Assembly: GCA_951812395.1 (NCBI GenBank)
Contig: CATOSD010000002.1
Coordinates: 248,001-312,000 of the forward strand
DNA: 64,000 nt
Direction of reading: 5' to 3'
Source: an uncultured Dehalococcoidia bacterium
GTDB lineage: Bacteria > Chloroflexota > Dehalococcoidia > Lucifugimonadales > CATOSD01
Below, piece after piece: positions 7,593 through 16,735 of this stretch (the first letter of the stretch is position 1; every line of letters starts with the position of its first letter). The translations under genes and the position numbers were made by a program. The notes below the pieces were generated by a model. That model ran no database searches and was not told the DNA's origin. It was given only the letters and a program-made list of their open reading frames with translations.

Positions 7593-8823
7593 ACACCAGG
7601 CAGGCGTTCTGGCCGCCAAACCCGAAACTGTTCGACAGCACCGTGTCAACCCGCGTCTTGCGCGACACGTTGGGCACGTAATCGAGGTCGCAATCGGGGT
7701 CGGCGAACTCGTAGTTGATGGTGGGATGGATCTCGTTGTGGGCGATGGACTGGATACACGCCACCGCCTCGACGGCGCCCGCTCCGCCCAACGCGTGGCC
7801 TATCATCGACTTGGTCGAGCTGATGGGCACGCTGTAGGCGCGTTCGCCAAAAAGCGACTTGATCGCTAGAGTTTCGACGTGATCGTTTTTAGGCGTGGAC
7901 GTGCCGTGGGCGTTGATGTAATCGACCTCGTCGATGCCGACGCCCGCGTTCTCCAGCGCCCAGCGCATCGCCCTCGCCGCGCCGGCCCCGTCCTCGTCCG
8001 GCTGCACGGCGTGGAAGGCGTCGGAGGACACTCCGTATCCGGCCACCTCCGCCAGTACGTTCGCCCCCCGGTCGATGGCGTGCTCCAGGCTCTCGATCAC
8101 AAACACGGCCGCAGCCTCCGCGGGCACAAAGCCGTCGCGCTTGGCGTCGAATGGGCGGCTCGCTTTCTCTGGCTCGTCGTTGCTGCGTGTGAGCGCCTTG
8201 ATGACGTTGAATCCTCCCAGCGCGAGCTGGCATATGCCTGCCTCGCAGCCGCCGCCCAGTATCACGTCCGCCGCACCCCTGCGCACCGCCTCCGTGGCCT
8301 CGCCTATGGCCTGGTTGCCGGCGGCGCAGGCCGTTATCACCGTGGAGGTATAACCCTTAAGCCCGTACAGGCGGCTCACGTTGGCCGCGGCCATGTTCGG
8401 CAGAATCATGGGGATGAAGAACGGGCTAACGCGCATACCGCCCCGCCGCATCATGATGCGAGCGTTCTCCTCGGTCACCGGAAAGCCCCCGTTGCCATTG
8501 CCCATCACCACGCCCAGACGCTCCGGGTCTTCCCTCGACAGGTCCAGGCCGCCGTTCTCTATCGCGAGCCCCGCCGCGGCCACCGCCATCTGCGAAAACC
8601 GCGCGATTCGCCGGGACTCCCTGCGGTCCATAAAATCGCCGGCGTCGAACCCCGTCACCTCTCCGGCTATCTGGCAGGGGTACTCGCTGTAGTCGCACAG
8701 CACGCCCGGGGCTATGCCCGACCTGCCGGCCACCAGGTTGCCCCAGTACTCGTCTATCGTCATGCCGAGAGGCGTTATCGCCCCCATGCCGGTTATCACT
8801 ACTCGCCGTCTGTTGTTGTCCAT
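7573..8823 (-). CDS. fabF: 3-oxoacyl-[acyl-carrier-protein] synthase II
   Basis: This condensing enzyme elongates acyl-ACP with malonyl-ACP in type II fatty-acid synthesis. The thiolase-fold catalytic triad is intact: the nucleophilic Cys in TACAAGNQA (about residue 166), His in HGTSTPKND and His in KSMIGHALGGAGAVE. The N-terminal RRVVITGMGAITPLG is typical of FabF. The ATG at 8823 gives the family-standard start; a GTG at 8832, overlapping the folC stop, would add three residues. The gene lies directly behind folC with a stop/start overlap, so the two are probably co-transcribed. No acp or fabG gene is adjacent, so a role in a specialised acyl pathway cannot be excluded. Confidence 0.93.
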   Translation of the reverse strand: MDNNRRRVVITGMGAITPLGMTIDEYWGNLVAGRSGIAPGVLCDYSEYPCQIAGEVTGFDAGDFMDRRESRRIARFSQMAVAAAGLAIENGGLDLSREDPERLGVVMGNGNGGFPVTEENARIMMRRGGMRVSPFFIPMILPNMAAANVSRLYGLKGYTSTVITACAAGNQAIGEATEAVRRGAADVILGGGCEAGICQLALGGFNVIKALTRSNDEPEKASRPFDAKRDGFVPAEAAAVFVIESLEHAIDRGANVLAEVAGYGVSSDAFHAVQPDEDGAGAARAMRWALENAGVGIDEVDYINAHGTSTPKNDHVETLAIKSLFGERAYSVPISSTKSMIGHALGGAGAVEAVACIQSIAHNEIHPTINYEFADPDCDLDYVPNVSRKTRVDTVLSNSFGFGGQNACLVFRRFEG

Positions 8824-8828
8824 AACTC

Positions 8829-10319
8829 TCACACCGTGTCCGGGGCGCCCCTGGACGGGGGCAGCTTGATAGTTGGGTACAGCTCGGGTGATATGCCTCT
8901 CACGTGCTCTATGACCTCCGCGGCCACCGTCAGCGAGCCGGTACCCAGCACCAGGTCGCCGTCGCCGGCCATCTCGAGAGCGCAGCGGGTCCCCTCGCCC
9001 ACGTCCTCTGTTCGGTACACGACCGGCAGCCCCCTGCTCTCGAACAGCTCGGCCACGCGCTCAGAGGGTGCGGACCTCGGGTGGCGCGAGCGCACCGCTA
9101 CCACCACCGGCGAAAGCTGAGCGATGGCGTCCACCATGCCCTCCGCGCTGTGTCCGCCCAGCGATCCAAATATCAGGATAACACGATTGAATCGGAAGAT
9201 GTCCCTGACCGCCTCCGCCAGCCGTGCCATCGATTGAGGGTTGTGGGCGCCGTCCACCACCAGCGTGCTGCCATTGGTGGACAGGACATCGAGGCGCGCT
9301 GGCCAGCGGACGTTGGCTATGCCGCTCACGATGCTGTCCTTGGGTACGGCGTAGCGGTCGGGCAGGGACTCGACGGCCGCTATGGCGGTAGCGGCGTTGG
9401 CAAGCTGGTGGTCGCCGAGGAGGGGAGTGCGAAGCCGGTAGGCGCCGCGCAGTCCCTCGACAACGAACGACTGGCCTGAGAAGTCGGAGTCCAGCTTGGA
9501 AACAGACAACTCGCGCTCGACGCGCACCAGCGGCGCCCCCCGCTCTTCGGCCACGCCTGCGATAACCTCCATGGCCGCGTCGCTGTTGGGCGCCGCCACT
9601 ACAGGCACGCCGGGCTTGATGATGCCGGCCTTCTCGAAGGCGATCTTCTCTACCGTGTCTCCCAGCGTGGCCACGTGGTCCAGGCTGATGGATGTTATCG
9701 CGCAAACCTCCGGACGCACTATGTTGGTGGAGTCCAGCCTGCCGCCCAGCCCCACCTCCATCACCTGGAAGTCAGCCCCGATGCGCGCGAAGTGGACGAA
9801 CGCCATCGCCGTCAGCGCCTCGAACGTCGTGGCGGGGCCGTATGGGCTATCCTCGTCGAGGCCGAGTACCGTCGGCCATATGTGGGCCACGGCCGAGGCG
9901 AAGTCGGCCTCACTTATGGGCGTCATGCCGACGCGGATGCGCTCCGTGGCCCGGTGCAGGTGCGGTGAAGTGAACAGGCCCACCGTGTGCCCCTGCGCCG
10001 CGAGTATCGACGCCACCATTGCGGACGTGCTGCCCTTACCCTTGGTGCCGGCGACGTGTACGGTGGGCGTTGCGAGGTGGACGTTGCCCAGTCGCTGCAT
10101 GAGCAACTCCATCCGCTCCAGGTGAAAGGTCGAGTGGCCGGGCCTGGTCTTCGAGCGCTCGAAGTCGGCGAGGCCCATCACCATCCCCAGCGCCTCTTCG
10201 TAGATCGGAAGGCTGTCGGGTTGGCCGGGGTCCCAGACTCTGGAATTGTCGGCGGCGGAAATGGCAAGCCCCTCCACGGTGGCGGCGCGTCCAGTGCGCC
10301 GGGCGCTGCTCATTGGCAA
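8829..10319 (-). CDS. folC: Folylpolyglutamate synthase / dihydrofolate synthase
   Basis: FolC is a Mur-ligase-type enzyme that adds glutamate to dihydropteroate and to folates. The P-loop AGTKGKGST and the following TSPHLHRATERIRV are diagnostic. Downstream, MEVGLGGRLDSTN, SISLDHVATLGDTVEKIAFEK (split across two conserved loops), DGAHNPQSM and the C-terminal GSLTVAAEV are all present. The 496-residue reading includes about 35 extra N-terminal residues of low complexity before YEEALGMVMGL, where family members usually begin, so the true start may lie further in. It heads a leftward pair with fabF and has a stop/start overlap. Together with metF it places two folate genes within 5 kb. Confidence 0.93.
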   Translation of the reverse strand: MPMSSARRTGRAATVEGLAISAADNSRVWDPGQPDSLPIYEEALGMVMGLADFERSKTRPGHSTFHLERMELLMQRLGNVHLATPTVHVAGTKGKGSTSAMVASILAAQGHTVGLFTSPHLHRATERIRVGMTPISEADFASAVAHIWPTVLGLDEDSPYGPATTFEALTAMAFVHFARIGADFQVMEVGLGGRLDSTNIVRPEVCAITSISLDHVATLGDTVEKIAFEKAGIIKPGVPVVAAPNSDAAMEVIAGVAEERGAPLVRVERELSVSKLDSDFSGQSFVVEGLRGAYRLRTPLLGDHQLANAATAIAAVESLPDRYAVPKDSIVSGIANVRWPARLDVLSTNGSTLVVDGAHNPQSMARLAEAVRDIFRFNRVILIFGSLGGHSAEGMVDAIAQLSPVVVAVRSRHPRSAPSERVAELFESRGLPVVYRTEDVGEGTRCALEMAGDGDLVLGTGSLTVAAEVIEHVRGISPELYPTIKLPPSRGAPDTV

Positions 10320-10433
10320 GGAACTTTATCCTATGACGCTGGGTTTTGCTAGGGGCTAACCGCCTGGCGCGCTCCGGGAGGCCACGGCAGAGTCGGACGC
10401 GGCAGAGCCAGACATAACGTGCCTGCGCGACAA

Positions 10434-10459
10434 AGCCCCCTCCGGATGGGGAGGGGGCT
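10434..10459 (-). terminator. Terminator-like hairpin after the OLD-family gene
   Basis: A perfect 10-bp stem, AGCCCCCTCC-ggatgg-GGAGGGGGCT, lies 48 nt beyond the stop of the leftward ATPase gene at 10507. On the minus strand it is followed by TTTG, a short T-run consistent with a weak intrinsic terminator. It also separates that gene from the folC start. Confidence 0.55.
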
Positions 10460-10506
10460 CTGCTTTCATCAGGCTTGGCGCCCGGGCGGTTGGGCGCGGG
10501 TCTCGT

Positions 10507-12495
10507 CTACAAAATAGGCGCCAGGACCTTGGCCGCCGCGGCGTTGATGCCGCTTTCCGATGCGCCGTTGGAGGGAAGCAACGAGTTGATGCGCTCGAAC
10601 AAGGAGGCGGCGCGCTCCACGGTGGGCTCGGTGATCATGCCGCGCAGTTGCGAATGCCGCTGGAGCAGTAGCGCCGCCGGACGGTAGGGGTCGAATCGGC
10701 CGCCCGCGATGTGCTGGCGCCTGAAGTACGAGTCCAGGCGTTTCACTATGCGAGGGTTGGACTCGGAAATCGACTTCATCGTCACCGGCTCGGCCAGCTC
10801 GTCGGCGTAGGCCTCATTGACCAGCTTCAGGTAGAAGGCGGGCTCGAATAGGTCTTCGATGTCGGCGGTCCGCACCTTGGCCACCTCGACCCACTTGATG
10901 GGGTTGTGGCGCTTCACGGCGGCGTTGCGGTTTATCTGGTCGAGCTTTACGCGGTTCTTGGTCGAAACGTCCATCATCACCGCCACGCTCACGTAGTTTT
11001 CGCCCAGCGTCGAGATGAAAGTGGGCAGGTTGTCGGCGCCGCCCACCGGAATGACAACCCAGCGCGGGTCGAGCCGCATCTGGCCGGTGGATGCCACCGC
11101 CTCCCCAAGCACCTGCATGTAAATGAGGTCGGACGGATAGTTTACCATCAGGCAGTGGGGCGCCAGGAACAGCGTCTGCGCCATCTGGTAGCCCAGGGCG
11201 ACCTGTATGGGGAACACCGTCTCGCGGTCGTTGCTTAGCGTGTCGTCGCTTACGAACGTGCCGCGGTCGTCCACGTCCTGTACCGTGCGCACCGAGCTCA
11301 ACTTGTCGAGGTTGATCATGAACGGCGAGTGCGTGGAGTAGACAACCTGGTTCTTGGGCGCCAGCCGGTCGTCGATGAAGCGCAGGAAGTCGCGCTGGGC
11401 CATAGCGTGAAGGTTTAGGCCGGGCTCGTCCAGCAGCAGTATGAGGTCGGCGTCCTCCTCCTCTTCCAACGTGGAGAAGTAGGACAGGAACGAGAAGAAC
11501 CAGACGAACCCCTTGGAACGCTCGTCAAACGGCACAGATACGCGATGCCTGTTGTTCCAGATGCGGACGTGCAATATAGTGCCCTGGTTCAGCGGCGGCG
11601 GGTCGTTGGGATTGGCGGCCGACAGGTCGAACTCGACCCTGAGCTGCTTGTTCTGGTTCCAGAACTCGAAGATCTCGTCGGAGATCTCTATCGAGGCCGA
11701 CTCCAGCTCCGCCTTCAGGTACTCGTAGCTGATCTGGTTCTCCAGGTCTTCGAGCTTCGCGCCCACCAGCTTCAGGAGCGCTAGGAAGGTGCGGTCCGCA
11801 TCGTCGAGATACTCGCCGTTCTCCACGCGATTCATCATGTCCTGTATGGAAATCCGACCCCGCATTGCGCTGTAGTCGTCGAAGTAAACGAAACGGGGCA
11901 GAAACGCCGTCATGCAGTCTTCGACCATCGCCCGTTTTAGGCCGCCCGAGAATCGCGTGTTGATCTCCTCTAGCACCGACTGCACCGAGGCCGGCTTGAC
12001 CGGCAGATCCCCCAGGCACTCCGTCAACTGTTCCAGCGTGTTCGAGTCCCAAGCGTGGTGCTGTATCTCAACGGGCAGGTTTGCGCTGCCGAGGATGTTC
12101 TCTATCACCATGCGCTCATTCGCCTGGAAATCCCAGTGCAGGACGTTGTCGTACCCTTTGGATATGACCAGTGTGTCCGACTCGAGCACGCTCTCCCCGA
12201 AAACGCTCTCGACCTCCTGCATCTCGCTGTCCGTGAGCTTGAACTCGGCCTCGACGACGGTTGCGGGGCGGTCGGGGTGTATGCGCTTGTACCGCACGTA
12301 GCCCTTGCGTGGGTAATCCTTGATGTCGAAGTCGCCGCTAACGCCGGTCACGGGACTGAGGTGCCTCAGCGCGTGCAGAAACGCGGTCTTTCCCGACTCG
12401 TTCTTGCCCACCATGCACGTCACGTCGTCTATGGTGACCCAGCCGGTATCTTCGATGCTCTTGAAGTTGGTCACCCTTGCCCGAGTAAGCTTCAT
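10507..12495 (-). CDS. OLD-like AAA ATPase with degenerate Toprim domain
   Basis: This is an SMC/RecF-type ATPase of the OLD (overcoming lysogenization defect) class, whose members act in DNA processing and phage defence. It shows Walker A GKNESGKT (30-37), Walker B LILLLDEP (351-358) and the His-switch STHSPF (388-392). A C-terminal region follows that aligns by position with the Toprim nuclease, but the expected VEG-P-D motif reads VNYPSD (451-456), losing the catalytic Glu, and the later acidic loop is MMDVST (507-512). The ATG at 12495 is chosen because AGGAGG lies 8 nt upstream; an in-frame extension to 12570 lacks support. No UvrD-like GajB partner or reverse transcriptase adjoins it, so it seems to be a stand-alone OLD protein, possibly ATPase-only. 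Confidence 0.8.
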   Translation of the reverse strand: MKLTRARVTNFKSIEDTGWVTIDDVTCMVGKNESGKTAFLHALRHLSPVTGVSGDFDIKDYPRKGYVRYKRIHPDRPATVVEAEFKLTDSEMQEVESVFGESVLESDTLVISKGYDNVLHWDFQANERMVIENILGSANLPVEIQHHAWDSNTLEQLTECLGDLPVKPASVQSVLEEINTRFSGGLKRAMVEDCMTAFLPRFVYFDDYSAMRGRISIQDMMNRVENGEYLDDADRTFLALLKLVGAKLEDLENQISYEYLKAELESASIEISDEIFEFWNQNKQLRVEFDLSAANPNDPPPLNQGTILHVRIWNNRHRVSVPFDERSKGFVWFFSFLSYFSTLEEEEDADLILLLDEPGLNLHAMAQRDFLRFIDDRLAPKNQVVYSTHSPFMINLDKLSSVRTVQDVDDRGTFVSDDTLSNDRETVFPIQVALGYQMAQTLFLAPHCLMVNYPSDLIYMQVLGEAVASTGQMRLDPRWVVIPVGGADNLPTFISTLGENYVSVAVMMDVSTKNRVKLDQINRNAAVKRHNPIKWVEVAKVRTADIEDLFEPAFYLKLVNEAYADELAEPVTMKSISESNPRIVKRLDSYFRRQHIAGGRFDPYRPAALLLQRHSQLRGMITEPTVERAASLFERINSLLPSNGASESGINAAAAKVLAPIL

Positions 12496-12923
12496 CGGTC
12501 CGTCCCTCCTAAGTCCCAATTTCCTATGTGAATCGGTTCGTTGCCGGTAGGCGCTTCCGCTACCGCACACGCTGACGCGCCGGGTCGCAATGCGGGAGTG
12601 GCAGACCGGCCATTGTTTCAGGGTAGCTGGATTGGCCGTCTGCGGAGCATGTCTTTAACCAGCCTGTTCAAGACCTTATTGTATGATTCAATACACATTC
12701 AAGGCTTTTTCTGGTACTAATATCGTAAGTAAGACAGATACGACTCGCGGGCGCGACGGCGCCGAAATGCGCGCGAAATCCGCGGATCGGCTCTCCGAGC
12801 GATTGAGGCGCGCGGGGGGACAAACACGCGAGTGGCGGCCTGGAAGGCCACACCCGACGCTATTGTAGGATAGAACGAGTGGGGGCTGCTTTCCGCTGAG
12901 GGGCGCGGTGGATGTCTTCTTGA
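12496..12923. other. Intergenic gap between the OLD-like gene and the channel gene
   Basis: No coding region is supported in this 428-bp gap. A small imperfect palindrome, TGTAT-GATTCA-ATACA (12680-12695), lies in a locally AT-rich stretch and might be an operator. The rest is GC-rich, with no hairpin-plus-T-run terminator, tRNA fold or repeat that could be recognised. Confidence 0.5.
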
Positions 12924-13739
12924 TCAGGCGTCGTCGCTGTGCTCGATCCGCGACTCCAGGCGCCGCAGAGCCTCCTGGGTGGCGCGCAACTCCTGAAGAA
13001 GCTCATCTCGGCTCACAGGCCGTTGGAGGTCTTGCAGCCTGTCCAGCTTCGCCTCGTCGAGGTTGTTGACGATAATCGCGATGAACAGGTTGATGACGAC
13101 GAATGTGCCGACTACCACGTAGCTCACGAAGTAGATCCACGCGAGCGGGTTCACCTCCATCGCCTTGTACATGACCTTGGCCCAGTCGTCCAGCGTGAGT
13201 ATATTGAACAGGGTGAGCACCGACTTGCTCAGAGACCCCCAGGCGTCGGGATCGTTCTCGTGGAACATGTAGTAGCCCATGATGGCGTATACGTACACCA
13301 CTATGCTCATGAGCATAAGCACGTGGAAGACGCTGGGGATGGAACGTACCAGGGCCGCGACAATGAGCCGGAGGTCGCGAATGGTGGTTATGAGCCGCAC
13401 CACTCGCAGCAGCCGCGCCAGCCGCGCGACGAGGGCAAGCTGGCCCGTAGCCGGTATCAGCGCCAGCACGATGACCAGGAAGTCGAATACGTTCCAGCCG
13501 TCCTTGAAGTACCTGAGCGGATGTGGCCAGAGAGCGAACAATTTTAGCGCAGCCTCGGCTATGAAGATGCCCAGCGCGAGCTGGAAGCCAAGGTGAATCC
13601 AGCCCGCGTACTCCAGTTCGATTCTCGGCGAGGTTCCCAGCCCCAGCAGCGCGGCGTTAGCCAATATAACGCCGATGATGAACAGCTCGAACAGGTTAGA
13701 ACTGACGATGCGGTCAGCGCGTTGGGCCCATCGGTCCAT
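12924..13739 (-). CDS. One-domain voltage-gated cation channel (NaChBac/BacNav family)
   Basis: This is predicted to form a homotetrameric voltage-gated channel in the cytoplasmic membrane. It has six membrane segments: S1 at about 14-35, S2 at 46-68, S3 at 82-97, S4 at 101-125 with arginines every third residue (106, 109, 112, 115, then 121 and 124), S5 at 135-158 and S6 at 201-226. The pore loop has the selectivity-filter sequence TLDDW (182-186) followed by AKVM; NaChBac has TLESW there. The C-terminal 230-271 region is a charged coiled coil, as in BacNav four-helix bundles. The length of 271 matches the family. The gene stands alone, and its physiological role (motility, pH or Ca signalling) cannot be told from the context. 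Confidence 0.88.
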   Translation of the reverse strand: MDRWAQRADRIVSSNLFELFIIGVILANAALLGLGTSPRIELEYAGWIHLGFQLALGIFIAEAALKLFALWPHPLRYFKDGWNVFDFLVIVLALIPATGQLALVARLARLLRVVRLITTIRDLRLIVAALVRSIPSVFHVLMLMSIVVYVYAIMGYYMFHENDPDAWGSLSKSVLTLFNILTLDDWAKVMYKAMEVNPLAWIYFVSYVVVGTFVVINLFIAIIVNNLDEAKLDRLQDLQRPVSRDELLQELRATQEALRRLESRIEHSDDA

Positions 13740-13835
13740 CGTTTAGCGTCTCTGGCTCCTGTGAGAATCTGGGGGAGATTTCGTATGTTCACTATCTCAA
13801 AACGCGCTTGGTACAGTCAAGCCGCGCCCGCGCCC

Positions 13836-14390
13836 TCAAGACAACAGGCCCGTAATCACCCGCCACCAGTCGACCACGACTTCCACTGCGTCGTATCCGT
13901 CGAGCCACTTGCCCCAGTGCAGTACGAACTCCTGAAACAACTTCAGGGCAGTCAACAATATCAGCCAAAGGGCTGCCCGCTTCCGCGTCATCTCGTAGTC
14001 CGTCTTGATGCGGTTCAGACCGGCAACCAACAGGAACCAGAATTCGAACACATTCGGGAACAGCAGCAAGATACCCCGCCAGGAATCGACGAGCTCGAAA
14101 TACGTGAAGCCGACGAGCCTGTAGCCGAAAAGCCCTATCGCCACCTGTCGCGTCACGCCCTTCCACCTCAGCGCCACCACCAGGAACGTCACCATGTACG
14201 CCTGGTCGACCCACTTGTCAAACTCCTGATAGTTGCCCACGCCGCCGGCGTCCAGCAGGCTGATCATGAACAGGTCGGAGAAGTCGACCAGAACCGCTGT
14301 CACACCACCGGCGAACGGCCACCGCAACACCGGCAGCGATCCGGCAATGCGAACAGTCGCTATGACTAACTCTTCGAGGGTGAGTGGCAT
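13836..14390 (-). CDS. Unrecognised small polytopic membrane protein
   Basis: I do not recognise a family. The 184-residue protein has about five hydrophobic segments, separated by short charged loops such as RWKGVTRQ and NRIKTDYEMTRKR, and is rich in Trp and Phe. Acidic residues sit inside or next to membrane segments (VDFSDLFMI, NVFEFW). The ATG at 14390 is used because longer frames overlap the opposite-strand Nudix gene and would add a composition unlike the rest. It follows the channel gene on the same strand after a 97-nt gap. No signal peptide or catalytic motif was seen. Conservation in related genomes would decide whether it is a real family. Confidence 0.6.
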   Translation of the reverse strand: MPLTLEELVIATVRIAGSLPVLRWPFAGGVTAVLVDFSDLFMISLLDAGGVGNYQEFDKWVDQAYMVTFLVVALRWKGVTRQVAIGLFGYRLVGFTYFELVDSWRGILLLFPNVFEFWFLLVAGLNRIKTDYEMTRKRAALWLILLTALKLFQEFVLHWGKWLDGYDAVEVVVDWWRVITGLLS

Positions 14391-14598
14391 TATCTGCAGT
14401 CGCCGGCGCTGGGTGTCCCTGAGTGAGATGATCAAGATACCATGTAGAGGGCACAAGTTCCCAGACTTGCCGGTGTGATGGGCCTCACTCCTGCGCCCGC
14501 TCCGCAGCCGCGCGCACGCCACCGTGCGACTGGGCGTCGCTTGACTGCCAGCCAAGCGGACAAATAGAATTGTCCCAGCATCATTGGCAACGGAATTC

Positions 14599-15042
14599 AT
14601 GGAAGGCTCAACTGAAGTGTTACAGGTGGAGTCTGCCGGCGGTGTCGTGTTCCGCGAGACTGCCGGCGTCATAGAGGTCGTCTTGTGCGGAGTGCGCAAC
14701 CCTCGGCTTTGGAGGCTGCCCAAGGGTACGCCCGACCAGGGCGAATCCCGTGAGCAGACGGCTCTCAGGGAGGTCTGCGAGGAGACGGGCCTGGAAGTGG
14801 AGCTGCTCGGCACAATAGGCAGCATCGAGTACGAGTTCGCCCGTCCGGGCGACGGGGCCATCTGCCACAAGACCGTACACTTCTACCTCATGGCTCCAAC
14901 CGGCGGCGACCTGTCGCTGCACGACAACGAGTTCGACGTGGCCGAGTGGTTCCCCCTCGGAGACGCCCTCGACTCGCTCACCTATAGGGACGAGGCCGAT
15001 ATTGTTCAAAAGGGTATTCGGGAAGTCGCCCAAAAGCACTGA
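14599..15042 (+). CDS. Nudix hydrolase
   Basis: This is a small pyrophosphohydrolase that cleaves nucleoside-diphosphate-X compounds; the substrate is not predictable. The Nudix box is complete: G-x5-E-x7-REVCEETGL within GTPDQGESREQTALREV and the following residues. A preceding SAGGVVF strand and a following EWFPL segment fit the fold. The start could be the TTG at 14584, which adds five residues, or the ATG at 14599; the ATG is preferred. The 3' end overlaps the next gene by 41 nt, so the Nudix and GNAT genes are probably translated together. The length (about 147 residues) is that of a single Nudix domain. Confidence 0.88.
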   Translation: MEGSTEVLQVESAGGVVFRETAGVIEVVLCGVRNPRLWRLPKGTPDQGESREQTALREVCEETGLEVELLGTIGSIEYEFARPGDGAICHKTVHFYLMAPTGGDLSLHDNEFDVAEWFPLGDALDSLTYRDEADIVQKGIREVAQKH

Positions 15043-15622
15043 TACCGAAAAGCAGCCGATCGTGAGCGGCGATAAGGTGGTCTTGCGAGATAAGGTGTTG
15101 AGCGACGCCGAGGACGACTACGCCTGGCGCACCGACGAAGAGCTGGCCACGCTCGACGCCACGCGACCACTGAGAATGGCGTTCAACGACTTCCTGCGCT
15201 ACACCCGCGAAGAGATCGACTACCCCAGCCCGCGCTCACGGCGCTTCGCCATCGACACCCTCGATGGCAGGCACATTGGCAACTGCATGTACTACGATAT
15301 CGACCTCAACCGAGGCCAGGCTGAACTGGGCATTATGATTGGCGAACGCGAGTACTGGAGCAGGGGTTACGGCACCGACTCGGTCAACACTCTTCTGAAG
15401 CACATCTTCAACTCGACCTCCATCAGCCGTGTGTACCTCCATACCCTGGATTGGAATCACCGTGCCCGCAACTCCTTCGCGAAGTCAGGCTTCAAGGAGC
15501 TAAGACCCGTGCGCCGCAACGGCTTGGACTTCATATACATGGAGGTGTGGCGCACCGAGTGGGAACGCATCGCAAACGGGCCGCGCGCTCCCATTGCCGG
15601 AGGAGAGCCCGACCAAGGCTGA
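15002..15622 (+). CDS. GNAT-family N-acetyltransferase (RimJ/RimL-like)
   Basis: The fold is that of acetyl-CoA-dependent GNAT enzymes that modify protein N-termini, small amines or antibiotics. The order of elements agrees: an N-terminal VVLRDKVLSDAEDDYAW strand, the central IGNCMYYDIDLNRGQAELGIMI, the acetyl-CoA loop EREYWSRGYGTDSV, and HTLDWNHRARNSFAKSGF, which resembles the N-x-x-A-x-x-x-Y/F-x-K-x-GF signature of RimJ-type members. The TTG at 15002 lies inside the Nudix gene; a GTG at 15062 is an alternative that loses 20 poorly conserved residues. The C-terminal 20 residues are disordered. The two-gene Nudix-GNAT unit gives no clear substrate. Confidence 0.82.
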   Translation: MFKRVFGKSPKSTDTEKQPIVSGDKVVLRDKVLSDAEDDYAWRTDEELATLDATRPLRMAFNDFLRYTREEIDYPSPRSRRFAIDTLDGRHIGNCMYYDIDLNRGQAELGIMIGEREYWSRGYGTDSVNTLLKHIFNSTSISRVYLHTLDWNHRARNSFAKSGFKELRPVRRNGLDFIYMEVWRTEWERIANGPRAPIAGGEPDQG

Positions 15623-15781
15623 TCGCCCCGACGGAGACTGCTTGCGGTTCATCCCGCGTACCCCGGCGGGCAGCCTCTTCCGTCGTCTTGACCGCGTTCG
15701 CCTCACGGCTTATATTTACGCTCAACGCGAGGACGCTCCGGCGCCCTCTCTCGCGCACTCGCTCGTAGGAGGTCTACACCC

Positions 15782-16669
15782 ATGGCTTTCGGCAGTGGAG
15801 ACTACACATTTGAATTGGATGAGAACTGGGGCAAGCTACCGGAGGGGTACGAGTTCTTCCAGGTCGCCGACGTGGCTGTCAACAAGGACGACCAGGTCTA
15901 CGTCTACAACCGCAGCGCCCACCCGCTGATGGTATTCGACCGCGAGGGCAACTTCGTAAAGTCGTGGGGCGTGGAGTTCGCCAACCCGCACGGCATCCAC
16001 ATATCGCCCGACGGCAGCATCTTCTTTGCCGACCGCGACGCCCACGTCATATTGAAGTACTCGCCCGATGAGCGGCTACTGCTCACCCTGGGTACACGCG
16101 ACAGCCCGTCCGACACCGGCTATACGCTGCCTGAACGGGTGGTGCACCGCGCCGCGGGCCCCTTCAATCTGCCAACGGGCATTGCCGTCACGAAAGAGGG
16201 CGATATATTCGTGTCCGACGGATACGGCAACGCCCGCATGCACAAGTACAACAGCTCCGGCGCGCTGATCACCTCGTGGGGCGCGCCCGGCAGCGCCAAC
16301 CCTGTAGACTTCAACCTGCCGCACGGCGTGACCCTCGACAACGACGGCAACCTGATCGTGTGCGACCGGGAAAACAATCGCCTCCAATTCTTCGACCAGG
16401 ACGGCGAGTTCCTCTACATGCGACAGGGCTTCCGCCAGCCGGCGGACGCGGTGGTGGGCCCGAACGACGAGATTTACGTCGCGGAGCTGGGCCACCGCCT
16501 GACCATAATCGACGATGACGGCGATATTCTGGCCCGGTGGGGCGACGACAGTAGCCACGATCCGGGCCAGTTCGTCGCGCCGCACGGCATCGCCATAGAC
16601 TCGCACAGCGACATCTACGTCGGGGAAGTGCTCGAAGGCCAACGCATCCAGAAGTTCGTTAGGCAGTAA
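15782..16669 (+). CDS. NHL-repeat beta-propeller protein
   Basis: This is a six-bladed NHL propeller of the kind found in peptidyl-alpha-hydroxyglycine lyases and SMP-30-like sugar-lactone hydrolases. Blades repeat about every 45 residues with the pattern hydrophobic-D-x-x-G-x-hydrophobic, for example NPHGIHISPDGSIFFAD, LPTGIAVTKEGDIFVSDGYG, LPHGVTLDNDGNLIVCDREN and APHGIAIDSHSDIYVGE. There is no signal peptide, so it appears cytoplasmic. TAGGAGG sits 9 nt before the ATG, a strong start. Conserved His and Asp in each blade could hold a central metal. The Uma2 gene follows after 66 nt in the same direction. Catalytic function is inferred only from the fold. Confidence 0.8.
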   Translation: MAFGSGDYTFELDENWGKLPEGYEFFQVADVAVNKDDQVYVYNRSAHPLMVFDREGNFVKSWGVEFANPHGIHISPDGSIFFADRDAHVILKYSPDERLLLTLGTRDSPSDTGYTLPERVVHRAAGPFNLPTGIAVTKEGDIFVSDGYGNARMHKYNSSGALITSWGAPGSANPVDFNLPHGVTLDNDGNLIVCDRENNRLQFFDQDGEFLYMRQGFRQPADAVVGPNDEIYVAELGHRLTIIDDDGDILARWGDDSSHDPGQFVAPHGIAIDSHSDIYVGEVLEGQRIQKFVRQ

Positions 16670-16735
16670 CGCACCTCCCGAGACAACGCCGCACAACGCG
16701 GCCATAGCCGACCCAACCGGATCGGAGGCTTGACC

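Noticed and set aside
12683..12868. Open frames in the 12.5-12.9 kb gap
   Set aside because: Short, no ribosome site, no similarity and present in both directions by chance in GC-rich sequence.
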